A stretch of DNA of 64,000 nucleotides from Comamonas sp. (GTDB lineage Bacteria; Pseudomonadota; Gammaproteobacteria; Burkholderiales; Burkholderiaceae_C). Numbering within the stretch: the first letter of the stretch is position 1; each line of letters begins with the position of its first letter. Position numbers and translations under genes: made by a program. The stretch is from positions 124,001 through 188,000 of the forward strand of contig JAJPEQ010000013.1 in the NCBI GenBank assembly GCA_021166775.1, read 5' to 3'. Positions 35,551 to 44,048 of the stretch are shown piece by piece. Under the pieces are notes generated by a model that did not search any database, had not been told where the DNA came from, and saw nothing but the letters and a program-made list of their open reading frames with translations.

Positions 35551-36045
35551 TTAACCGCGCCGCTCGTAACGTGCAAAGCGCAACGGCAAGTCCTGGCTGC
35601 TTGCGTGGTCGGTGTGCGCGGTCAGCACCCATTCTGCGCCGAGCGTGGGTGCGAAGGTGTCACCGTCGAAATTCCGGTCGATTTCCGTCACTTCCACGCG
35701 CGTGGCCAAGGGCAGCGCCTCGACAAGGATTTGCGCGCCGCCGATGACCCAGGCCGTGGCCGCGCCGGTTTGCTCTGCCACCGATAGCGCGTCGCGCAGG
35801 CTGGATGCGCGTTGGGCCCCGATTTCATTCCAATTTTCTTGATGTGTGATAACGATGTTGAGCCGCCCCGGCAGGGGGCGAAAGCGCGGTGGCAGCGACT
35901 CCCAGGTCTTGCGCCCCATGAGGACAGGCGCGCCCTGCGTGAGCGCCTTGAAGTGCGCAAGGTCCTCGGGCAGGTGCCAGGGCATGGCGCCGGCCTTGCC
36001 AATGACGCCATTGGCGGCGCGGGCGTAAATCAAGGCGATTTCCAT
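35551..36045 (-). CDS. folA: Dihydrofolate reductase
   Basis: A 164-residue NADPH-dependent enzyme reducing dihydrofolate to tetrahydrofolate, the target of trimethoprim. The N-terminus IALIYARAANGVIGKAGAMP is followed by PWHLPEDLAHFK (acidic Glu/Asp of the pteridine site). MGRKTWESLPPRFRPLPGR and the GGAQI cofactor motif follow. It is divergent from nudB, another folate-pathway gene. Confidence 0.95.
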   Translation of the reverse strand: MEIALIYARAANGVIGKAGAMPWHLPEDLAHFKALTQGAPVLMGRKTWESLPPRFRPLPGRLNIVITHQENWNEIGAQRASSLRDALSVAEQTGAATAWVIGGAQILVEALPLATRVEVTEIDRNFDGDTFAPTLGAEWVLTAHTDHASSQDLPLRFARYERRG

Positions 36046-36123
36046 GGTGTCTCGTGCGGTGCTCGGGTGCGCAAATATACCGGCGCTCTACGATAGCGGC
36101 TGGTCTGGGTTGCAAGCCGTCTC

Positions 36124-36579
36124 ATGTACAAAATTCCGCAGTCCGTTCTCGTCGTGATCCATACCCCTGATCTGCGGGTGCTCCTGATCCGCCGCGCCGA
36201 TGCGCAAGAAGATTTCTGGCAGTCGGTGACGGGCAGCAAGCAGACCACGGCGGAATCCTGGCGCGAAACCGCCATGCGCGAGGTGGCGGAGGAAACCGGC
36301 ATCGACGCGGCGGTGGCGGGGTGCCGGCTCTCGGACTGGGGGCTGGAGAATGTCTACAGCATCTACCCCCAGTGGCGTCATCGCTACGCGCCCGGAGTGA
36401 TGTTGAATACCGAGCATGTGCTTGGACTGCGCGTGCCCGTCGCCATGCCCGTGACCTTGAATCCACGCGAGCACACGGCATATGCCTGGTGGCCTTGGCG
36501 CGAAGCCGCGGACCGGTGTTTTTCACCATCGAACGCCGAGGCTATCCTCTGGTTGCCGCGCTTTGAATCCGAATCATGA
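36124..36579 (+). CDS. nudB: Dihydroneopterin triphosphate diphosphatase
   Basis: A 151-residue Nudix hydrolase removing pyrophosphate from dihydroneopterin triphosphate, the second step of folate synthesis. The Nudix box is GSKQTTAESWRETAMREVAE followed by ETGID. The start YKIPQSVLVVIHT and NVYSIYPQWRHRYAPGV are typical of NudB. Its 3' end overlaps the next gene by four bases. folA is divergent and folE lies about 2.1 kb downstream. Confidence 0.92.
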   Translation: MYKIPQSVLVVIHTPDLRVLLIRRADAQEDFWQSVTGSKQTTAESWRETAMREVAEETGIDAAVAGCRLSDWGLENVYSIYPQWRHRYAPGVMLNTEHVLGLRVPVAMPVTLNPREHTAYAWWPWREAADRCFSPSNAEAILWLPRFESES

Positions 36580-37373
36580 CCGCTGCCTCATCGCAACCCG
36601 CGTTTGCCCTGTCCGAACTGCCCCAGTCGGCGGGCGGCATCCTGCGCGTGGCCACCTACAACATCCACAAGGGCGTGCAGGGCCTGGGGCCGGCTCGGCG
36701 CCTGGAAATCCACAACCTGGGGCTGGCGATCGAGCAGCTCGATGCCGACATCGTCTGCCTGCAGGAGGTGCGCCGCTCCAACCGGCGCGAGGCCGCTTAT
36801 TTCGAGCGCTGGCCGCGGGTGCCGCAGGCGCAGTACCTGGCCCCGGAAGGCTACGAGGCCATCTATCACACCAATGCCTACACCCGTCACGGAGAGCACG
36901 GCAATGCGCTGCTCACGCGCTGGCCGGTGCTTTCGAGTCAGCACGAGGATATCTCGGATCACCGTTTCGAGCAGCGCGGCCTGCTGCATGCGCGGGTGCT
37001 GGTACAGGGCAGGGAGGTGCACACCGTCGTGGTGCACCTGGGGCTCGTGCCCGGCAGCCGCGTCCGGCAGGTGGCTCAGCTGCAGCGCTACATCCGCCGA
37101 GAGGTGCCCGATGACACCCCGCTCGTCGTGGCGGGCGACTTCAATGACTGGGGCAATCAGCTGGCGCAGATGCTCGCGGGCTTCGGTCTGATCGAATTCA
37201 GCGGCGCACGCGACGCGCCCCGACCCCTGACCTACCCCTCGCGCCTGCCGGTGGCGCGGCTCGATCATGTGTATGCGCGCGGCCTGCATCCGCTTTCGCT
37301 TACAGTGCCGCGCGGGCGCATCTGGTGGCGCATGTCCGATCACCTGCCGTTGATCGCGGAATTCCGCCTCTGA
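36576..37373 (+). CDS. Endonuclease/exonuclease/phosphatase family protein (YbhP-like)
   Basis: A 265-residue EEP-fold hydrolase. Metal and catalytic motifs are RVATYNIHKGVQG, IVCLQEVRRSN (Glu), VVHLGLVPGSR, VVAGDFNDWGNQ, RLDHVYARG and MSDHLPL at the C-terminus. In E. coli the homologue YbhP is encoded just upstream of clsB, the same arrangement as here, which points to phospholipid metabolism or signalling. The substrate is not known. It overlaps nudB by four bases. Confidence 0.88.
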   Translation: MTAASSQPAFALSELPQSAGGILRVATYNIHKGVQGLGPARRLEIHNLGLAIEQLDADIVCLQEVRRSNRREAAYFERWPRVPQAQYLAPEGYEAIYHTNAYTRHGEHGNALLTRWPVLSSQHEDISDHRFEQRGLLHARVLVQGREVHTVVVHLGLVPGSRVRQVAQLQRYIRREVPDDTPLVVAGDFNDWGNQLAQMLAGFGLIEFSGARDAPRPLTYPSRLPVARLDHVYARGLHPLSLTVPRGRIWWRMSDHLPLIAEFRL

Positions 37374-37376
37374 CGC

Positions 37377-38600
37377 ATGCCGCTGCCTGCCTACGCCGGA
37401 TCGGATCACTGCGTCGCCTTGCTGCAGGGTGCGCAGGAACTCTTTCCGGCCTTGATCGCAGAGCTCGATCGCGCGCGGGCGGACGTGCAGTTCGAAACCT
37501 ATATCTTCGACGCCGCGGGCGCGGGCGCCGAGGTGGTCGAGGCGCTCGTGCGCACGGCGCGCCGCGGCGTGCGCGTGCATCTGGTGGTCGACGGCGTGGG
37601 CACCGGACGCATTGCCGAGCCCTGGGCCTCGCAGCTGCGCGAAGCGGGCGTGCAGGTGCAGGTGTATTCGCCGCTGGGGCCGCTGGGGCTGTTGCTGCCC
37701 CGGCGCTGGCGGCGCATGCACCGCAAGCTCTGCGTGGTCGACGGCGAGGTGCTGTTTTGTGGCGGCATCAACGTGCTCGATGATTTCATCGACCCCAATT
37801 GGGGCACGCTGGCCGCGCCGCGCCTGGATTTCGCGGTGCGCGTGCAAGGCACGCTGGTGGACTTCGCCGAGACCATCATGGCGCAGCTGTGGCTGCGCAT
37901 GATGGCCGTGAAGGACGTGCAGCACCGCCAGCTGGTCAAGGCATGGGTCGACTGGCGCGCCGCGCGCGCGCTGCGCCACTCGGACGGCAGGCGAACGGAA
38001 AAACGCGCGCGCGGCATCCGGGCGGCCCTGCTGCTGCGCGACAACGTGCGCTTTCGCACGCGCATCGAGCGCTCCTACCGCCGCGCCATCGCTCAGGCGC
38101 GCGAGGAGATCATCATTGCCAATGCCTATTTCGTGCCGGGCGGCAAGCTGCGCCGGGCGCTCATCCTGGCCGCCCGGCGCGGCGTGCGCGTACGCCTGCT
38201 GCTGCAGGGGCGCTACGAGTACTTCATGCAGTACCACGCGGCGCGCCCGGTCTATGGCGCGCTGCTGGCGGCGGGCGTGGAGATCCATGAATATGCCCCG
38301 AGCTTTCTGCACGCCAAGGTCGCGGTGATCGATGCCCATGGGGCGCGGCCCTGGGCCACGGTGGGTTCGAGCAATCTCGATCCGCTCAGCCTGCTGCTGG
38401 CGCGTGAAGCGAATGTGATGGTGCGCGACGCCGACTTCGCGCGTGATCTGCGCGCTCGCCTGGAGCTGGCGATCACCCAGGGCAGCGGTGCGCTGGACCC
38501 CGAGACCTACGCGAACCGCCCGTGGCATGAGCGCGTGCTCGATCGCGTCGCCTACGCCGCCATGCGCACGGCGCTTTGGGTCACGGGTAAAAAATATTAA
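37377..38600 (+). CDS. clsB: Cardiolipin synthase ClsB
   Basis: A 407-residue phospholipase-D superfamily enzyme that makes cardiolipin, and in E. coli also phosphatidylglycerol. Two HKD motifs are visible: HRKLCVVDGEVLFCGGINVL at about residues 117-136 and HAKVAVIDAHGARP with VGSSNLDPLSL at about 312-340. It lacks the N-terminal transmembrane pair of ClsA. It is three bases after the YbhP-like gene. Confidence 0.93.
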   Translation: MPLPAYAGSDHCVALLQGAQELFPALIAELDRARADVQFETYIFDAAGAGAEVVEALVRTARRGVRVHLVVDGVGTGRIAEPWASQLREAGVQVQVYSPLGPLGLLLPRRWRRMHRKLCVVDGEVLFCGGINVLDDFIDPNWGTLAAPRLDFAVRVQGTLVDFAETIMAQLWLRMMAVKDVQHRQLVKAWVDWRAARALRHSDGRRTEKRARGIRAALLLRDNVRFRTRIERSYRRAIAQAREEIIIANAYFVPGGKLRRALILAARRGVRVRLLLQGRYEYFMQYHAARPVYGALLAAGVEIHEYAPSFLHAKVAVIDAHGARPWATVGSSNLDPLSLLLAREANVMVRDADFARDLRARLELAITQGSGALDPETYANRPWHERVLDRVAYAAMRTALWVTGKKY

Positions 38601-38650
38601 TTCGATAGCTGCTGGCGCTTGATGGATAAGCGTCGCGAGGCAAAAATGCT
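38597..38650. repeat. Short palindromic intergenic repeat, copy C
   Basis: This contains GATAGCTGCTGGCGCTTG and GATGGATAAGCG, the best-preserved copy of the family seen at 3905 and 18356 (those are in the opposite orientation). It lies between clsB and folE and touches the clsB stop codon. The GCGCTTGATGGATAAGCG core can form a hairpin. Confidence 0.7.
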
Positions 38651-38689
38651 TGTAAATTGGATGTGCGAATTCACTGGTACGATGCGGGC

Positions 38690-39400
38690 ATGAGCGATAC
38701 CAACCCCCCGAACGCCGGTGAAGGTGTGCCGGTTTCCGTAAAGATTCGCGAGCGCTTGAAGCAGGCCGGCCAACGCTTCCATGCCAACGACAACATCGCC
38801 GGGTTCATCGAGCCGGGAGAGCTTGCGGCCTTGCTCGATGAGGTCGAGGTGAAGATGCGGGGCGTGCTCGACAGCCTGGTCATTGACACCTCCAGCGATC
38901 ACAACACGCAGGACACCGCGCGGCGCATCGCCAAGATGTACGTGAGCGAGGTGTTTCGCGGCCGCTACAGCGCGGCGCCCGAGGTCACCGAGTTTCCCAA
39001 CGCCGCACGCCTGAACGAGCTGATGATCGTTGGCCCGATCACCGTGCGCAGCGCCTGCAGCCACCATTTCTGTCCGGTGATCGGCAAGCTCTGGGTGGGG
39101 GTCATGCCCAACGAAAACACCAATGTCATCGGCCTGTCGAAGTACGCGCGGCTGGCCGACTGGGTCATGGGCCGTCCGCAGATTCAGGAAGAGGCCATCG
39201 TGCAGCTGGCGGATCTCATCATGGAGAAGACGCGGCCCGACGGCCTTGCAGTGGTGATGGAAGCCAGCCACTTCTGTATGTCCTGGCGCGGCGTGCGCGA
39301 GATGGACAGCAAGATGGTCAACTCGGTGATGCGTGGTGCCTTTCTCACGGATGCCACGCTGCGGCGCGAGTTTCTGTCCCTGATACCAGGCCGCCAGTAG
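38690..39400 (+). CDS. folE: GTP cyclohydrolase I
   Basis: A 236-residue zinc enzyme converting GTP to dihydroneopterin triphosphate, the first step of tetrahydrofolate synthesis and the substrate of NudB nearby. Motifs are NTQDTARRIAKMYVSEVFRG, the zinc site ITVRSACSHHFCPVIGKLWV, GLSKYARLADWVM, and EASHFCMSWRGVRE with the second zinc Cys. The ATG at 38690 is preferred over an in-frame start at 38657. Confidence 0.95.
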   Translation: MSDTNPPNAGEGVPVSVKIRERLKQAGQRFHANDNIAGFIEPGELAALLDEVEVKMRGVLDSLVIDTSSDHNTQDTARRIAKMYVSEVFRGRYSAAPEVTEFPNAARLNELMIVGPITVRSACSHHFCPVIGKLWVGVMPNENTNVIGLSKYARLADWVMGRPQIQEEAIVQLADLIMEKTRPDGLAVVMEASHFCMSWRGVREMDSKMVNSVMRGAFLTDATLRREFLSLIPGRQ

Positions 39401-39422
39401 GCTCGCTCGGGCGCCCGTCACC

Positions 39423-40244
39423 GTGCTTGTTGGCGTCGATTTCACGAGTCGGCCCACGCGGCGCAAACCCGTCGTGCTGGCCTGCGGCGAGCGCGCTGGC
39501 GCGCACGTGATGCTGCAGGGGCTGCAGCGTTTCGCGAATCTTGAATCTTTCGGCGCGTGGTTGTGCCGCCCCGAGCCGTGGACGGGAGCGTTCGATCTGC
39601 CCTTCGGCCTGCCGCGCGAGCTCGTCGTGCATCTGGGCTGGCCCGTGGACTGGCTTGCCTGCATGCGCCACTACGGCATGCTCGCCCGTGCGGAAATCCG
39701 CCAGCAGTTCGCCGCCTTTTGTGCGGCGCGCCCACCGGGGCGCAAGTTCGCGCACCGCGCCACGGACGGCCCGGCGGGCTCCAGCCCCTCGATGAAATGG
39801 GTGAATCCACCCGTGGCCTGGATGATGCACGCAGGCGTGCCGCTGTTGCTGGCCGCGGGCGTGCATCTTCCGGGGCTGCATCGGACGGACGCGCGGCGTG
39901 TGGCGCTGGAGGGCTACCCCGGCTTGCTGGCGCGCGAACTCGTGGGCCGCCTGAGCTACAAGAGCGACGAGCGCGCGCGGCAAACACCCGAGCGCGCGGC
40001 GGCCCGCCTGCGTCTGGTTGAGGCTCTTGAGCATGGGCGTACCCGCTTGCATCTTTCTCTGCGACTCAGCGGCGAGCAGCGCGCGTGCCTGGTCGAGGAT
40101 GCGAGCGGCGACTCGCTCGATGCCGTGCTCTGCCTGGTCCAGGCGGCCTGGGCCGAGCGCGCGCATGAGGCGGGCGATGCCATGTACGGACTGCCGCCCG
40201 ATCTCGATCCGCTGGAGGGCTGGATCGTTACCGCGTCCCCGTAG
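39423..40244 (+). CDS. DUF429 family protein (predicted RNase H-fold)
   Basis: A 273-residue soluble protein. The start MLVGVDFTSRPTRRKPVVLA has the Asp of an RNase H-like strand, AFDLPFGLP is a second acidic block, and DSLDAVLCLVQAAWA near the C-terminus carries the third, as in DUF429. This suggests nuclease-like chemistry, but no activity is established. The start is GTG, 22 bases after folE. The 3' end overlaps the convergent membrane protein by 17 bases. Confidence 0.75.
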   Translation: MLVGVDFTSRPTRRKPVVLACGERAGAHVMLQGLQRFANLESFGAWLCRPEPWTGAFDLPFGLPRELVVHLGWPVDWLACMRHYGMLARAEIRQQFAAFCAARPPGRKFAHRATDGPAGSSPSMKWVNPPVAWMMHAGVPLLLAAGVHLPGLHRTDARRVALEGYPGLLARELVGRLSYKSDERARQTPERAAARLRLVEALEHGRTRLHLSLRLSGEQRACLVEDASGDSLDAVLCLVQAAWAERAHEAGDAMYGLPPDLDPLEGWIVTASP

Positions 40245-40857
40245 TCTGGCCGGTGATCAGCGCCAGATAGGCGGCGCGTGTTTCGGGTGTGACGCCCTCC
40301 ACGGTCTGCGCCCAGCTGGTGTGGTGGCGTGCCAGCAGCCGCGCCGAAGCGATGTTGCGTGACTTGCAGAACCAGTGGCAACTGTGCTGCAACAGCATCA
40401 GCTCGGCCGTGATGGCGTAGGCGCGGTCTCTTTCCGTCAACGACCGCGCGTTGTCCATGGCGCGTGCCACGCCATCGGCGTGAATCGCCAGCGCGCGGCG
40501 CAGATCGAACGTGAGGCCGGGCAGCACTTGCGTGGCCCAGGGCAGCCCGAAAGCGATGCGGCTGACCCTTGCCCGTGCGGCAGGGGTTTGCCCGAAATCG
40601 GCGGCCAGGCGCTGCAGCTGCGCGCGCAGGCGGTGTTCGCTGTCCTGCAGCGTGGCCAGCACCTGCGTGCGCCGCTCGGCCTGCGTCTCACCCATGGCAC
40701 GCAGGTAGTCCCCGATCAGGCTCTGCATGAGCCGCTCGATCTGGTAGGGGTGCAGCGCACGGGCCAGCAGCACGATGCGGGCGCGCTGCTGCTGGATGTT
40801 GACGAAGAAGAGCACGCCGATGACGAGGACCAGCGCAAGAATGAAGTCGGAGGACAT
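40228..40857 (-). CDS. Hypothetical membrane-anchored protein
   Basis: A 209-residue protein with a single N-terminal transmembrane helix (about residues 4-20, FILALVLVIGVLFFV) followed by a long, mostly helical, Arg/Gln/Ala-rich cytoplasmic or periplasmic region with probable coiled coils (about 60-110). I recognise no domain. It reads towards DUF429 and lies 29 bases downstream of the IclR gene on the same strand. Confidence 0.7.
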   Translation of the reverse strand: MSSDFILALVLVIGVLFFVNIQQQRARIVLLARALHPYQIERLMQSLIGDYLRAMGETQAERRTQVLATLQDSEHRLRAQLQRLAADFGQTPAARARVSRIAFGLPWATQVLPGLTFDLRRALAIHADGVARAMDNARSLTERDRAYAITAELMLLQHSCHWFCKSRNIASARLLARHHTSWAQTVEGVTPETRAAYLALITGQTTGTR

Positions 40858-40886
40858 GAGAGGGTGCGATTGTGCCTTGTGCAGGT

Positions 40887-41651
40887 TCAGCGGCGGCTCT
40901 CGTGCCAGCCCATGGCCCCGGAAATTCGCGCGCAGGCCTGGCGCAGCGCCTGCGCCGGCGCGCCCTGCGGGTCGGCCTGCAAGGCCGCGGCGGGGCCCAC
41001 CAGTGTCAGCGCCATCAGCAGGTGGCCCTGCGCGTCAAACACGGGTGCGCCCAGAGCGTTGATGCCGGGCGCATGTTCACCCTCGACCGTGGCTAGGCCG
41101 CGACCGCGGATTTGATCGCGCAGGGCCGCGGGCAGGGCGTCGGAAGGTGGCTGCGCCCATGTGGCAAACACGCGGCCCGTGGCCGATGAGCGCAGGTCAA
41201 ACAGCGCGCCTTGCGCCACGCCTACCGAGACGCCCTGCCTGGGCTGATACACGCGGATGGCCGTCACCCCGGCCTGGGTCTGGGCAGCCACCAGGCAGGT
41301 GTTGCCCAGCTGCTGCGCGAGTTCAAGCGCCTCGGCGCTGGCCAGCTCGATCCAGTCCTGGCGCGCGAGCCAGGCCAGCGCCAGCGCGCGCACCGCTGGG
41401 CCCAACTCATACAGGCCGCTGCTTGCACTCTGATGCACCCAGCCGCGGCGCACGAGGCTCGCCAGATAGCGGTAGGCCTTGGCACGATGCATTCCCGCCT
41501 GCCGCGCCAGCTCGGACAGGCCGCAGGGCTTGCCGTGGGTGGCCAACAGGTCAAACAGTCCCAGCCCCAGCTCCAGTGACTGCACCCCCGCGGGAGATGC
41601 GGGCAGCGGCTCAGCGCCCTTGGCGTCGTTGTCGTCCGAATGTTCAGGCAT
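40887..41651 (-). CDS. IclR family transcriptional regulator
   Basis: A 254-residue regulator. The N-terminal winged helix-turn-helix (about residues 22-80) has LGLFDLLATHGKPCGLSELA and RAKAYRYLASLVRRGWVHQS. The C-terminal effector domain (about 95-250) has the IclR-type GRVFATW, GLATVEGEHAPGINALGAPV and VFDAQGHLLMALTLVGP blocks. It is divergent from the dioxygenase gene, the usual layout for a regulator of its neighbour. IclR proteins of this type often sense aromatic acids. It is the likely ligand of the shared motif in the dioxygenase and TRAP promoters (inference). Confidence 0.92.
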   Translation of the reverse strand: MPEHSDDNDAKGAEPLPASPAGVQSLELGLGLFDLLATHGKPCGLSELARQAGMHRAKAYRYLASLVRRGWVHQSASSGLYELGPAVRALALAWLARQDWIELASAEALELAQQLGNTCLVAAQTQAGVTAIRVYQPRQGVSVGVAQGALFDLRSSATGRVFATWAQPPSDALPAALRDQIRGRGLATVEGEHAPGINALGAPVFDAQGHLLMALTLVGPAAALQADPQGAPAQALRQACARISGAMGWHESRR

Positions 41652-41712
41652 GGCATTCCCCCACGTGGCGGCCGTGGTGTGCGAAGGCGTGAAACGACCG
41701 ATTTCCGACAGC

Positions 41713-41741
41713 TTGACAGGCTGTTGTATCTGACCTAGATT
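41713..41741 (+). promoter_or_regulatory. Promoter of the homogentisate-dioxygenase-like gene
   Basis: A perfect -35 TTGACA (41713-41718) and a -10 TAGATT (41736-41741) are separated by 17 bases. The -10 opens a 13-base block (41736-41748) that recurs, with one mismatch, on the minus strand before dctQ. Confidence 0.7.
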
Positions 41742-41767
41742 CTCGATATTCCATATTTTATAACGTC

Positions 41768-41784
41768 GTTACGCTAATCGTAAC
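41768..41784. promoter_or_regulatory. Perfect inverted repeat between promoter and dioxygenase start
   Basis: GTTACG and CGTAAC are perfect six-base arms around CTAAT, about 30 bases downstream of the -10. It sits where a roadblock-type operator could act. IclR-type regulators bind such palindromes. Confidence 0.5.
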
Positions 41785-41804
41785 TTCTTTGAAGGAGACT
41801 TTCG

Positions 41805-42935
41805 ATGAAACAGTACGTCACGTTCCCGCTGCGCGAAGGCGTGCACAGCCGCCAGGCCCACTGCGACATTCCCGATGGCCTGTATGAGCGCGAGCACGGC
41901 CGCAATGGCTTCTTCGGCCCGGCGAGTCACATCATCCACAAGCACAAACCCACGGGCTGGAGCACTTGGGAAGGGCCGCTTGAGCTCACGCTGCTGGATC
42001 TGAACAAGCTCGAAGACAGCGCCCCCTGTCCCTGGAAGGCGCGCCGCTTCATGCACAACGCGCAGACGCAGGTGCACTTCTGGAAGTTCGACACCTCCAT
42101 GCCCGATCTGGCCCGCAACGGCGATGGCGACATGATCCTGTTCTTTCACAAGGGCGAGGGCGATTTTTATTGTGATTACGGGCACATGAGCTACCGCGTG
42201 GGCGACTACATCAATATCCCGCGCGGCACGTCCTGGCGCCTCGAGAGCCGGGTGCGCAACGAGGTGCTCACCATCGAAGCCACGGAAGACCTCTTCGTGC
42301 TGCCTGAGCGCGGCATTCTGGGTCATCACGCGCAGTTTGACCTGGCGGTGCTGGACACGCCCAAGATCGATGACGCCTTCAAGGCGCAGTACAGCGATAC
42401 ACGCGAAACCCGGGTGCGTGCCAAGCGCCGCGGGCAAGTCACCACCGTCACCTTCCCGTACAACTTTCTCGACGCGGTAGGCTGGCACGGCGACTGCGTG
42501 CCGGTGAAGCTCAACTGGCGCGACATCCGCGAGCTGCTTTCCGATCGCTATCACCTGCCGCCCACGGTGCATGCCACCTTCCTCTCGAACACCATCATCG
42601 TCTGCACGTTTGCGCCGCGCCCCATCGAAAGCGACCCGGGCGCGCTCAAGGTGCCGTTCTTTCACAACAACGACGAATTCGACGAGTCGATCTTCTACCA
42701 CCAGGGCAACTTCTTCTCGCGCGACAACATCAAGCCCGGCATGTTCACGCTGCACCCCTCGGGCTTTCACCATGGTCCGCACCCCAAGGCGTTTGCGGCG
42801 GCGGCGGCCAACAACAAGGGTGAGCGCAAGTACACCGATGAGGTGGCGGTGATGATCGATTCGCGCTACCCGCTGGAGCTCGACGACGTGGCCGCCGTGA
42901 AGGTGCCGGGCTACATCGACTCCTGGAAAGAGTAA
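41805..42935 (+). CDS. Homogentisate 1,2-dioxygenase-like protein
   Basis: A 376-residue cupin-type protein related to homogentisate dioxygenase (HGO is about 430-440 residues, so this is a shorter branch). The C-terminal block FFHNNDEFDESIFYH, SRDNIKPGMFTLHPSGFHHG and PHPKAF retains likely Fe(II) ligands His287, Glu294 and His323 in HGO-like order. A paired N-terminal cupin has FFHKGEGDFYCDYGHMSYRV and NIPRGTSWRLE. It would cleave a hydroxylated aromatic ring, but no maleylacetoacetate isomerase or fumarylacetoacetase is nearby, so the substrate may differ. GAAGGAGA precedes the ATG. It is regulated from the divergent IclR gene. Confidence 0.8.
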   Translation: MKQYVTFPLREGVHSRQAHCDIPDGLYEREHGRNGFFGPASHIIHKHKPTGWSTWEGPLELTLLDLNKLEDSAPCPWKARRFMHNAQTQVHFWKFDTSMPDLARNGDGDMILFFHKGEGDFYCDYGHMSYRVGDYINIPRGTSWRLESRVRNEVLTIEATEDLFVLPERGILGHHAQFDLAVLDTPKIDDAFKAQYSDTRETRVRAKRRGQVTTVTFPYNFLDAVGWHGDCVPVKLNWRDIRELLSDRYHLPPTVHATFLSNTIIVCTFAPRPIESDPGALKVPFFHNNDEFDESIFYHQGNFFSRDNIKPGMFTLHPSGFHHGPHPKAFAAAAANNKGERKYTDEVAVMIDSRYPLELDDVAAVKVPGYIDSWKE

Positions 42936-42950
42936 GCAGAGCGCACGGTC

Positions 42951-42990
42951 AAAAGCGCGGCAAGGCTTCGGTCTTGTCGCGCTTTTGTTT
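42951..42990. terminator. Strong hairpin terminator with UUCG loop, possibly bidirectional
   Basis: AAAAGCGCGGCAAGGC pairs with GTCTTGTCGCGCTTTT (two G-T wobbles) around a TTCG tetraloop, followed by GTTTTG. It lies between the convergent dioxygenase and dctP genes. With A and T runs at both stem bases it can serve both strands. Confidence 0.85.
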
Positions 42991-43031
42991 TGAGAGCACC
43001 TGCCGCAAACAGCAGGCGGTTTTCGGCTGAA

Positions 43032-44015
43032 TTACTTCTTGATTTCGGCTTCGATTTCCTTGACCAGATCGGCGCCCACGTCCGGCGTGAACATGTCCCA
43101 GACCGGTTGCACGGCCTGGCGCATGCGCGCGCGTTCCTCGGGCGCCACCTCATTCACCTTGAGGCCCTTGTCGGCCATGGTCTTCTGTGCCGAGGCGGCC
43201 TGATCACGCGCCACCTGGCGCTGATAGGCGCGCGCCTCGACGGCCGCATCCTTCACGATCTTCTGCTGCTGGGGCGTGAGCTTGTCCCAGAACTTCTTGG
43301 ACGCGAGCGGGATGAAGGCGCCATAGGTGTGCTGCGTGATCGAGAGGTATTTCTGCACCTCGTAGAGCTTGAGTGCGGCGATCACGGCGTTGGGCGTGCC
43401 CTGGCCGTCGATGGTCCGGGTTTCCAGCGCCGTGTAGAGCTCGGGTACGGCCAGCGGCACCGGGTTGGCACCCAGCGCCTTGATGGTTTCCTGTGTGATC
43501 TTGGCCTGGATCGAGCGGAACTTCAGTCCCTTGAAATCTTCCACCTTGGCGATCGGGTGCTTGCTGTTGGTGGCGTTGAAGAAACCGTTTTCCCAATACG
43601 CCAGACCCACCAGCCCGTGCGAGGGCAGCAGGTCCATGAGCTTCTGGCCTATGGGGCCGTCCAGTACCTTGTCCGCCTCCTGGGTGTTCGCGAACAGGAA
43701 GGGGAAATCGAGGATTTCGTAGGGTTTGACCATGCCGGTCAGCGTGGAGGTTTGCGGCACGGTGAATTCGATGGTGCCGCCTTGCAGCGCCGAAGTGACC
43801 TTCACGTCGTCGCCCAGCGCGCCGCCGTAGTAGGGCTTGATGTCGATCTCGCCGCCGCTCTTGGCCTTGACCAGTTCGACGAACTTGGCCACGCCCTGGC
43901 CCTGGTGGGATTTTTCCGGCAGCGTGACGGCGAACTTGGCCGTGACGGCGGCCAGCGTCGTGCCCGAGAGCGCCGCGGCCAGCAGGCCGAGCAGCAGGGA
44001 CGTCTTGAATTTCAT
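43032..44015 (-). CDS. TRAP transporter substrate-binding protein DctP
   Basis: A 327-residue periplasmic solute receptor. A signal peptide covers residues 1-22 (LLLGLLAAALSGTTLA). TRAP-family blocks are VTLPEKSHQGQGVAKFVELV, GALGDDVKVTSALQGGTIEF, and KVEDFKGLKFRS, whose Arg binds the substrate carboxylate. VPELYTALETRTIDGQ is the typical hinge region. It binds an organic acid of unknown identity. AGGAGA precedes the ATG. It is last in dctQMP, 33 bases after dctM. Confidence 0.93.
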   Translation of the reverse strand: MKFKTSLLLGLLAAALSGTTLAAVTAKFAVTLPEKSHQGQGVAKFVELVKAKSGGEIDIKPYYGGALGDDVKVTSALQGGTIEFTVPQTSTLTGMVKPYEILDFPFLFANTQEADKVLDGPIGQKLMDLLPSHGLVGLAYWENGFFNATNSKHPIAKVEDFKGLKFRSIQAKITQETIKALGANPVPLAVPELYTALETRTIDGQGTPNAVIAALKLYEVQKYLSITQHTYGAFIPLASKKFWDKLTPQQQKIVKDAAVEARAYQRQVARDQAASAQKTMADKGLKVNEVAPEERARMRQAVQPVWDMFTPDVGADLVKEIEAEIKK

Positions 44016-44048
44016 GGTGGGTCTCCTTGGGGGGTGAATGGGCGGTGG

